Below, in pieces: positions 1 through 4,754 of a stretch of DNA of 6,536 nt. A program made the translations under genes and the position numbers. How positions within the stretch are numbered: position 1 is the first letter of the stretch; every line of letters starts with the position of its first letter. The DNA is from Clostridia bacterium (GTDB lineage: Bacteria; Bacillota; Clostridia; Oscillospirales; Acutalibacteraceae): NCBI GenBank assembly GCA_017437165.1, contig JAFSBS010000266.1, positions 1 to 6,536 of the forward strand, given 5' to 3'. Under the pieces are notes generated by a model. It worked only from the letters and a program-made list of their open reading frames with translations. It made no database searches and was not told the origin of the DNA.

Positions 1-35
1 AATTTACCATCTTTAAATTTGAGTTGTTTTTGCAT
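1..35 (-). CDS. 5' end of an unidentified gene cut by the window edge
   Basis: An ATG at 33-35 (minus) opens a frame reading MQKQLKFKDGK before the window ends. A GAAGG ribosome binding site lies at 46-50, 10 bases upstream, just past the hairpin that ends the DUF4234 gene. Only 11 full codons are visible, so no function can be assigned. The opening (basic, then KFKDGK) resembles the start of some clostridial metallophosphoesterases, but that is a weak impression from memory and not evidence. The start codon, Shine-Dalgarno site and fit to the gap make a real gene more likely than chance. Confidence 0.5.
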   Translation of the reverse strand, partial: MQKQLKFKDGK

Positions 36-58
36 AGAAAAAATACCTTCTTTTTATA

Positions 59-90
59 AAGCCTTCCCAAAATGAGAAATGGGAAGGCTT
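59..90 (-). terminator. Hairpin after the DUF4234 gene, probable intrinsic terminator
   Basis: There is an 11-bp perfect inverted repeat, AAGCCTTCCCA at 59-69 and TGGGAAGGCTT at 80-90, with a 10-base loop. It lies 11 bases past the DUF4234 stop codon. The GC-rich stem is typical of a terminator. The following T-run on the minus strand is short and interrupted (TTTATAAAAAG), so termination may be partial, allowing some read-through into the gene at the left edge. Confidence 0.65.
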
Positions 91-101
91 ATGTAAAATG
101 C

Positions 102-1505
102 TTATTTCTTTGATTTGCTGATTTCTTCAATCTCGCTTAAAATATCTGCACCAAGGTCAACTTCTTCAAAAGTAACTTCGCCGAAAGTCAAATCTTCAAA
201 TTTAACTTCTTCTACTACTTTTTCTTCAGCATCTTTCTTTGTTTTTGTTGTCTTTGGCTTTGTTTCTTTTTTAGCTGTTGATTTAGTAGCTTTGTCACTT
301 GCAGACTTTGTAGCCTTTTTAGCAGTTTCCTTCTTTTCTTTAGTAGATTTAGTAGCTTTGTCACTTGCAGACTTTGTAGCTTTTTTAGCAACCGGTTCGT
401 CTTCTGCTATTTCTTCTGAAACTTTTTCTTTTACAGTTCTTTTTGTACCAACTGTTTTAGCCGCTTGCTTTAAAACATCTTCTTTTGCAGGGGAAACTAA
501 ATTCTCATCATCAACAAAAGTGATATCAGCAATTTCAGTTGAAACTTCGTAGGCAGCAGGTTCAGCGAAGGTTACTTCTTCAACAGGTTCTGTATAAGTA
601 ACATCTTCTGCAAATGTAATATCAGGAATTTCAATATCTGCAATTTCATAAACAGGTTCAGAGAATTCAATTTCTGCTTCTTGTGTATCAGGTTCTGCCT
701 TGATTTCAGCAATTGGTTCTTCAATTATCGGAATATCAAGTACGAGTTCGTCAACTGCAGGAACTTCGAAAACAGGTTCTTCTTTTACTGTTTCGTTAGT
801 TGCCGGCTCTACTGTTTCAAATACAGGAGCCTGGAAAGAGTCAACAGGGGTTTCTTCTTTGATTTCTTCTACTGATTCGTCAGTAACTTCTGCCGGTGTA
901 GCAATAGTTGTGATATCAGGAAGTTTGTCTTCTGTAATACCAGGTAAAATGCCTGCTTCTGTTGGAACAATAATATCTTCTACAGGAGCTTTTTTAGATT
1001 TTTTCTCTTTCTTTTGAATTTTATTGTTTGCTTTTTCTTCTTTTTTTGCTTGTTTCTTTTCTGCTTTGATTTCTTTTTTAGATTTCTTTTGTTCTTGTTC
1101 TGCTGCTTCGGCTGCAAGAATTTCTTCTTCAGAAAGAGAAGCGTTATAAGCAACAGCAAGGGTGTTAAATAACTTGATTTTTTCAACTGAACCTACAACA
1201 GGTAAGAAGAAAAGAATTGTTCTTAAAAGAAGAATGTAAGAGCCACCATGTTTTAATTGGATTCCATATTTAGGAGCAATTCTGTACATTCTTTCTGATT
1301 GTCCATAGTTCCAGACAAAAGAGTAAATGCCGAAACTGAATATATCAAGAAGAAATACAAGTATGTAGTTTGCACTTTCTTTATCATCATCTTCGCACAT
1401 TTTGTTGAGGTCTTCAGTCCAGTCGGACCAGAAGAAAAGACCATAAATGCCAAAAGTTACGATTTGCAAAAGCACATATTTTGCAATTTTTCTTTGTTTA
1501 ATCAT
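102..1505 (-). CDS. DUF4234-type membrane protein with long charged repetitive cytoplasmic tail
   Basis: This is a 467-residue protein of unknown function. Residues 1-125 look like a DUF4234 domain. There are hydrophobic segments at about 8-27, 46-66 and 88-107, and the motif FGIY followed by an aromatic and Trp-containing stretch appears twice (VTFGIYGLFFW at 17-27, FSFGIYSFVW at 56-65), suggesting an internal duplication. Residues 127-173 are rich in Lys and Glu and probably helical or coiled. Residues 175-340 are acidic and rich in Glu, Pro, Val and Ile. Residues 341-425 are very basic and contain two copies of KKATKSASDKATKS. Residues 426-460 are acidic again. The motif [ILV]-T-[FY]-x-[DE] occurs six times, at 296, 302, 311, 328, 439 and 444. 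The tail is likely disordered and cytoplasmic. It could be a membrane-anchored scaffold, but that is inference. The gene has its own promoter and appears monocistronic. The start is ATG at 1503-1505 behind a GGGGG Shine-Dalgarno site. Confidence 0.85.
   Translation of the reverse strand: MIKQRKIAKYVLLQIVTFGIYGLFFWSDWTEDLNKMCEDDDKESANYILVFLLDIFSFGIYSFVWNYGQSERMYRIAPKYGIQLKHGGSYILLLRTILFFLPVVGSVEKIKLFNTLAVAYNASLSEEEILAAEAAEQEQKKSKKEIKAEKKQAKKEEKANNKIQKKEKKSKKAPVEDIIVPTEAGILPGITEDKLPDITTIATPAEVTDESVEEIKEETPVDSFQAPVFETVEPATNETVKEEPVFEVPAVDELVLDIPIIEEPIAEIKAEPDTQEAEIEFSEPVYEIADIEIPDITFAEDVTYTEPVEEVTFAEPAAYEVSTEIADITFVDDENLVSPAKEDVLKQAAKTVGTKRTVKEKVSEEIAEDEPVAKKATKSASDKATKSTKEKKETAKKATKSASDKATKSTAKKETKPKTTKTKKDAEEKVVEEVKFEDLTFGEVTFEEVDLGADILSEIEEISKSKK
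280..390 (-). repeat. 45-bp direct repeat, two copies 66 bp apart, inside the DUF4234 gene
   Basis: The copies at 280-324 and 346-390 match at 44 of 45 bases, with one C/T difference. The period is 66 bp, so the unit encodes 22 residues and keeps the frame. Each copy encodes AKKATKSASDKATKS (residues 373-387 and 395-409). Near identity at the DNA level, including third positions, indicates a recent duplication rather than protein-level selection alone. Confidence 0.9.
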
Positions 1506-1514
1506 AGGTTAAGA

Positions 1515-1519
1515 CCCCC
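1515..1519 (-). promoter_or_regulatory. Unusual ribosome binding site GGGGG for the DUF4234 gene
   Basis: Five consecutive G residues on the minus strand lie 9 bases before the ATG at 1505, followed by T (GGGGGT). Compared with the usual GGAGGT, the central A is a G, which would form a G-U wobble with the 16S rRNA tail. The position is ideal and no better site is nearby, so it fixes the ATG as the start. Confidence 0.6.
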
Positions 1520-1563
1520 ATAAATAAATTTGTTGATAAATTGAGTATTAGATACCAAATAAA

Positions 1564-1592
1564 ATAATACTATAATAAAGAAAAAAAGTCAA
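1564..1592 (-). promoter_or_regulatory. Sigma-A-type promoter of the DUF4234 gene
   Basis: On the minus strand, TTGACT (-35, 1587-1592) and TATTAT (-10, 1564-1569) are separated by exactly 17 bases. The predicted transcript starts near 1557, giving a leader of about 50 bases. The TTGAC of the -35 box is the last five bases of the prs terminator stem, and the terminator T-run forms the start of the spacer. Confidence 0.65.
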
Positions 1593-1628
1593 TAGTTATA
1601 ATGCTTTTTAAACATTATAACTATTGAC
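1581..1628 (-). terminator. Intrinsic terminator of prs
   Basis: There is a perfect 16-bp inverted repeat: GTCAATAGTTATAATG at 1588-1603 and CATTATAACTATTGAC at 1613-1628, with a 9-base loop. On the minus strand it is followed directly by seven T residues (1581-1587). It lies about 40 bases past the prs stop codon. The stem is long but AT-rich. The plus strand has no T-run after the stem, so it acts for prs only. Confidence 0.85.
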
Positions 1629-1667
1629 ATTAACAGTTGTTTTCAATTATTTAGAGAAGAGTGAAAG

Positions 1668-2855
1668 TTAATCTTTTGCTTGTGCTTCTTTATGCTCTTT
1701 AAGACGTTTCTGAATTTTGTCAACAGGGTTAAGAAGAACACTTACAGAACGATCGTGATTCAATGTATCAATAATGAGCGAGCAATACTTACTCATATCA
1801 ACTTCAAAGTACCATTCTCTTTCTAATAATTCAGGCATTCTGTAAACGAGGTTTGTTGTGAATACACCATCAATAAGACCTTTATCATAAGCCTCGTCAA
1901 AGTTTTCAAGTCCGTTGCAGAAAAGACCGAAGCAAGTTGAAACGAAAATTCTGTTTGCTTTTAATTCTTTTAACTTTGTAGCAACCTCAATCATTGAGTC
2001 ACCTGAAGAAATCATATCATCAATAATAAGACAATCTTTACCTTCAACGTTATCACCTAAGAATTCGTGAGCTAAAATAGGGTTTCTGCCATCAACAATT
2101 CTTGAATAGTCACGGCGTTTGTAGAACATACCAAGGTCAACACCTAAAACAGTTGAGTAGTAAATACATCTGCCCATACCACCCTCATCAGGTGAAATAA
2201 CCATAAGGTTTTCAGGGTCAATTTTAATATCTTTAAAGTTCTTTGTCAAAGCTTTGATCATCTGATATGTAGGAGCAACATCTTCAAAGCCTTTAAGCGG
2301 AATAGCGTTCTGGACTCTCGGATCGTGAGCATCGAAAGTGATGATGTTTTCAACGTTCATATTGAGGCAGAGTTCTTGTAAAGCGAGAGCGCAGTCAAGT
2401 GATTCACGGCTTGAGCGTTTGTGTTGTCTGCCCTCATAGAGCATAGGCATAATAACATTAACTCTTCTTGCTTTACCTTCAACAGCAGCAATTGCTCTTT
2501 TAAGATTTGCAAAGTGGTCGTCTGGTGAATACGGAACTTCTTTACCGTACATTTTATAAGTAACACCGTGGTTGAAGCAGTCGCAAATGATGTAAATGTC
2601 GTAACCTCTTACAGTTTCTTGAATAACACATTTACCTTCACCTGAACCGAAACGGTTAAAAGCGGTTTTAATAATATAACTTTCTCTCTGGTAACCATAG
2701 AAAGCGATTGTGCTTTTGTGTTCACTATCTCTTTCTTCACGCCAATTAGCAATATAACCGTCAATTTTTTGTGCGAGTTCTTCGCAACCCGGAAGGGCAA
2801 TAATTCCTAAAGGACCTACAGGAATTGTATTAAGTACACCAAATGCTTCTGACAC
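1668..2855 (-). CDS. prs: Ribose-phosphate pyrophosphokinase (PRPP synthetase), long form
   Basis: This enzyme transfers pyrophosphate from ATP to ribose 5-phosphate to make PRPP, the precursor of purines, pyrimidines, NAD, histidine and tryptophan (EC 2.7.6.1), in the cytosol. At 395 residues it is about 80 longer than the usual 310-320. Motifs in order: PLGIIALPG at 15-23; GRQHKR at 142-147 in place of the usual ARQDRK; FDAHDPRVQNAI at 174-185, matching the DLH metal-binding region with Ala for Leu; SPDEGG at 221-226; the catalytic flexible-loop KRR at 246-248; and the PRPP loop IIDDMISSGDS at 277-287, where the usual T-[GA]-G-T is S-S-G-D-S. The extra length lies mainly in the N-terminal domain (about 36-115) and the C-terminal end. 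The start is GTG at 2853-2855, set by a GGAGG site 9 bases upstream. An in-frame GTG at 2951 lies practically at the predicted transcript start and is rejected. Such long forms are annotated as Prs in clostridia (general knowledge). The gene looks monocistronic. Confidence 0.88.
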   Translation of the reverse strand: MSEAFGVLNTIPVGPLGIIALPGCEELAQKIDGYIANWREERDSEHKSTIAFYGYQRESYIIKTAFNRFGSGEGKCVIQETVRGYDIYIICDCFNHGVTYKMYGKEVPYSPDDHFANLKRAIAAVEGKARRVNVIMPMLYEGRQHKRSSRESLDCALALQELCLNMNVENIITFDAHDPRVQNAIPLKGFEDVAPTYQMIKALTKNFKDIKIDPENLMVISPDEGGMGRCIYYSTVLGVDLGMFYKRRDYSRIVDGRNPILAHEFLGDNVEGKDCLIIDDMISSGDSMIEVATKLKELKANRIFVSTCFGLFCNGLENFDEAYDKGLIDGVFTTNLVYRMPELLEREWYFEVDMSKYCSLIIDTLNHDRSVSVLLNPVDKIQKRLKEHKEAQAKD

Positions 2856-2864
2856 GATATAAAA

Positions 2865-2869
2865 CCTCC
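2865..2869 (-). promoter_or_regulatory. Ribosome binding site that decides the prs start
   Basis: A perfect GGAGG on the minus strand lies 9 bases before GTG at 2855. This makes the 395-residue form the likely product and removes 32 N-terminal residues that an upstream in-frame GTG at 2951 would add. Those residues have no recognisable family match, whereas the sequence after the GTG does. Confidence 0.85.
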
Positions 2870-2919
2870 AAAATTTTGTTTCACGAAAATACTGTAAGTG
2901 AAATGCATTTTCTTTTCCA

Positions 2920-2953
2920 TAGTGATGCCTCTGAAGTGAGTGGACAATCACTA
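2920..2953 (-). promoter_or_regulatory. Hairpin at the 5' end of the prs leader
   Basis: TAGTGAT at 2947-2953 and ATCACTA at 2920-2926 (minus strand) form a perfect 7-bp inverted repeat with a 20-base loop. It begins at the predicted transcription start, in a leader of about 98 bases. It may protect the 5' end or be part of a control element. No known riboswitch was recognised. Confidence 0.4.
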
Positions 2954-2959
2954 TATATT

Positions 2960-2988
2960 ATTCTACCTATAAATTGAAATCTTTTCAA
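2960..2988 (-). promoter_or_regulatory. Sigma-A-type promoter of prs
   Basis: On the minus strand, TTGAAA (-35, 2983-2988) and TAGAAT (-10, 2960-2965) are spaced by exactly 17 bases. The predicted start is near 2953. The remainder of the gap up to the terminator at 3066 is AT-rich and shows no other structure. Confidence 0.7.
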
Positions 2989-3065
2989 GTGTGTTTTTAA
3001 ATTTTCTTCATTAGAATTTCCTTAACAATAATCGACATATTTTGTGAGAAATTACAAAAATTACC

Positions 3066-3099
3066 AAAAAGAAAAAAGACCGCTTGTAAAACGGTCTTT
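3066..3099 (-). terminator. Intrinsic terminator of the ylbJ unit
   Basis: The 8-bp stem AAAGACCG at 3092-3099 and CGGTCTTT at 3075-3082 (minus strand) has a 9-base loop and runs straight into a T-rich tract, TTTCTTTTT (3066-3074). It starts three bases after the stop codon of the small cysteine protein. The plus strand has only TTT after the stem, so it works mainly leftward. Confidence 0.88.
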
Positions 3100-3102
3100 A
3101 AT

Positions 3103-3318
3103 TTACAGTGAAAAATCTTCTTTTGTAAATGATTTTGTTAAAGAGACAACTTTAGGTTCTCTTTTCAGTGGGTCATATTTAAACCTTTTACATTTTGAAA
3201 AAGATTGCATAACAGCACCCTGTTTTTTGCAGATAACGGTATCTTTATTTGCAGTAACAGTACCGTGTTCACAATATGCACATTGTGGGTCAATATCTTT
3301 TCTGAAAATGCTTTTCAT
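3103..3318 (-). CDS. Small four-cysteine protein, probable zinc-binding, unknown function
   Basis: This 71-residue protein starts MKSIFRKDID. The four cysteines at 13, 16, 30 and 43 (CxxC, then single Cys residues) suggest a zinc site. They are followed by the basic stretch KRFKYDPLKREPK and an end reading FTKEDFSL. Proteins of this look, with CxYCEHG near the start and FKYDPLKR in the middle, are common uncharacterised small proteins in Clostridia (from memory). It is the second gene of the unit led by ylbJ, 38 bases after the ylbJ stop, and is followed at once by a terminator. The ATG at 3318 is chosen because the conserved-looking part begins there. The same frame extends upstream to an ATG at 3363 that overlaps the ylbJ stop. 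No strong Shine-Dalgarno site precedes either start, so coupling to ylbJ translation is possible. Confidence 0.75.
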   Translation of the reverse strand: MKSIFRKDIDPQCAYCEHGTVTANKDTVICKKQGAVMQSFSKCKRFKYDPLKREPKVVSLTKSFTKEDFSL

Positions 3319-3356
3319 TTTAAACACACTCACTCTGAATTCAATATGAATACATA

Positions 3357-4424
3357 TTAACATACTTTTTTACGGTTATCAACCTGTAAAATGAAAAAGA
3401 TGCACATTATTATTAAAATCGCCGTTGCTCCCATAGTGTAAGTTATGCCGATAGCGGTTGTTTTGTGTGAATAAATAATTACAGTTTCTTCTGCCACAGG
3501 GAAAATTTTAAGAAGTCCGGAAGTAAAAAAAGCACAAAGAGAAGCGTTTAAAATTCGGGAAACTAAAAAATTTCTGAATTTTACTTTACAAGCAGAAAAG
3601 TATGGTGAAACCTGACAGATTACAGAAAGTCCGCCAAAACCTAAAATTGCAGAGATCAAGGGTAAAGAAGTTTTACCCGAGCAAATTTTACAACCATTGG
3701 TTACTTCGAGAATTGAATTTAAAAAAAGTTCTATATTCCGGTTAAAATTAAAACTTTCTATGATGCCTGAAAGACAGGCGAAAGTAAGTACCCACGCGGA
3801 AATATTTATAATTGCATTTGAACCGGATGAAACCGAATTTATAAAAGCATAACTTTTATCTTTTTTTATCGTTTTTTGCAGTTCATTGTGGGTGTTATCG
3901 CTTAAAAATCTGCAAAGAAACCCCATAGTAAGCGCGGTTAAAACATTTGAAAGGTAGAGAATTAACCCGGAGTAGTAATTGTTGAGCATAGAGAGACCTA
4001 CTGCAGTTATTGTAAAAGCGGGACCGGAATTGACAGTAAAATACATAAGTCTTTCTGCTTCGTTTTGTGTAAGTCTTCCTGATTTATATAAATCGGCGGT
4101 GATTTTAGCACCAATGGGGTAACCTCCAATAAGCCCCATAATTACGGGGATAAATCCGTCAGGACTTATTTTGAAAATAAGAAAAGTAAATTTTTTAAAA
4201 AATTTTGAAAGAATTCTGAAAGAGTCCGAAGATGCTATGTAAGATGCAATAACCAGAAATGGAAATAACGAGGGAATGACTGTTGAAAGTAAAAGAGTGA
4301 TTCCGTTTTTTATTCCGTCACTTGCACTTTTGGGATTTAAAAGGATAAATGTAACTAAAAGAAATGTGCATAATATTTTAGGCAAATGTGTAACTGCCTT
4401 TTTGAAATAAATTTTCAGAATCAT
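3357..4424 (-). CDS. ylbJ: Sporulation integral membrane protein YlbJ
   Basis: This is a polytopic membrane protein of the YlbJ family, built on the nucleoside-recognition Gate domain and needed for normal spore formation in Bacillus; its substrate is not known. With the ATG at 4424 it has 355 residues. Hydrophobic segments include about 15-30, 43-63, 91-101, 137-170, 206-222, 254-271, 285-305 and 331-347. Family signatures are GGYPIGAK at 100-107, NSGPAF at 132-137, LEVTNG at 239-244 and GFGGLSVICQV at 262-272. The two halves probably represent a repeated Gate fold. GTG codons at 4427 and 4430 are equally in frame, so the start is uncertain by up to two residues; a weak GAG lies 5 bases before the ATG. 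It is transcribed divergently from yqfC from a sigma-E-like promoter, and the next gene leftward is the small cysteine protein. Confidence 0.9.
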   Translation of the reverse strand: MILKIYFKKAVTHLPKILCTFLLVTFILLNPKSASDGIKNGITLLLSTVIPSLFPFLVIASYIASSDSFRILSKFFKKFTFLIFKISPDGFIPVIMGLIGGYPIGAKITADLYKSGRLTQNEAERLMYFTVNSGPAFTITAVGLSMLNNYYSGLILYLSNVLTALTMGFLCRFLSDNTHNELQKTIKKDKSYAFINSVSSGSNAIINISAWVLTFACLSGIIESFNFNRNIELFLNSILEVTNGCKICSGKTSLPLISAILGFGGLSVICQVSPYFSACKVKFRNFLVSRILNASLCAFFTSGLLKIFPVAEETVIIYSHKTTAIGITYTMGATAILIIMCIFFILQVDNRKKVC

Positions 4425-4448
4425 CACCACTCATTTCTCGCTATGACT

Positions 4449-4478
4449 AATATATTTTATGAGAGAATTGCATAAAAA
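4449..4478 (+). promoter_or_regulatory. Sigma-E-like promoter of yqfC-yqfD
   Basis: The -35 element ATATT (4452-4456, in AATATATT) and -10 element CATAAAAA (4471-4478) are separated by 14 bases. The sigma-E consensus of Bacillus is roughly KMATATT, a 14-15 base spacer and CATACAMT. The start would be near 4485, giving a short leader. yqfC and yqfD belong to the sigma-E regulon in Bacillus subtilis, which supports the call. Confidence 0.6.
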
Positions 4479-4484
4479 TATAAC
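4454..4484 (-). promoter_or_regulatory. Sigma-E-like promoter of ylbJ
   Basis: On the minus strand, TTATATT (-35, 4477-4483) and CATAAAAT (-10, 4454-4461) are 15 bases apart. The -10 differs from CATACAMT at one position. It overlaps the yqfC promoter: each -10 box shares bases with the -35 box of the other. ylbJ is a sigma-E gene in Bacillus subtilis. The leader would be about 15-25 bases. Confidence 0.7.
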
Positions 4485-4508
4485 AAAAATATACTGGTAG
4501 GTGCAGTT

Positions 4509-4745
4509 ATGAAATTAAAACCGTCAAAAGAAGATATTGTAAAAGGCAATATAGAACTTTTTGGAAATAAGCAGATAATCATTGATGGTTGCAAAGGTGT
4601 TGTGGATTATAACGAAGATTATCTGAAACTTGATTTAGGAAAAATTATGCTGAAAGTAACAGGGCGAAATCTTGTTATTGATTCATATATTTATGAACAG
4701 GTAGATTTAAAAGGCGAAATTGTTTCAGTTGAGTTTATGAATTAG
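4509..4745 (+). CDS. yqfC: Sporulation protein YqfC (YabP/YqfC family)
   Basis: This 78-residue, all-beta-looking protein carries the family pattern: IELFGNKQIIIDGCKGVVDY at 15-34, then KIMLKVTGRNLVI at 45-57, and a final DLKGEIVSVEF at 66-76. In Bacillus the gene is expressed in the mother cell under sigma-E and mutants are affected in sporulation; the molecular role is not settled. It has no membrane segment or signal peptide. The start is ATG at 4509 with an AGGTG site 5 bases upstream. It is slightly shorter than typical family members (about 90). It is followed directly by yqfD, whose ribosome binding site overlaps the yqfC stop codon, so the two are translated as a pair. Confidence 0.9.
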   Translation: MKLKPSKEDIVKGNIELFGNKQIIIDGCKGVVDYNEDYLKLDLGKIMLKVTGRNLVIDSYIYEQVDLKGEIVSVEFMN

Positions 4746-4750
4746 GTGAT
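4744..4750 (+). promoter_or_regulatory. Ribosome binding site that decides the yqfD start
   Basis: AGGTGAT matches the 16S rRNA complement and lies 4 bases before the ATG at 4755. It overlaps the TAG stop of yqfC (4743-4745). The in-frame GTG at 4746 lies inside this site, so it cannot use it and is not the likely start. Confidence 0.8.
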
Positions 4751-4754
4751 TGAT

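Noticed and set aside
115..1017. Plus-strand open frames of up to 145 codons opposite the DUF4234 gene
   Set aside because: They are antisense to Lys/Glu/Ala-rich codons and read as Ser/Phe/Val-rich low-complexity sequence, with no convincing ribosome binding site.
2856..2951. N-terminal extension of prs from GTG at 2951
   Set aside because: It lies at the predicted transcript start, has no ribosome binding site, and its 32 residues do not resemble the family. A GGAGG site precedes the GTG at 2855.
2856..2953. PRPP or purine riboswitch in the prs leader
   Set aside because: No conserved core of a known class could be recognised, and there is no terminator stem with a T-run in the leader.
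3044..3349. Plus-strand frame of 101 codons
   Set aside because: It is antisense to the small cysteine protein and runs through that gene's terminator; it has no supported start.
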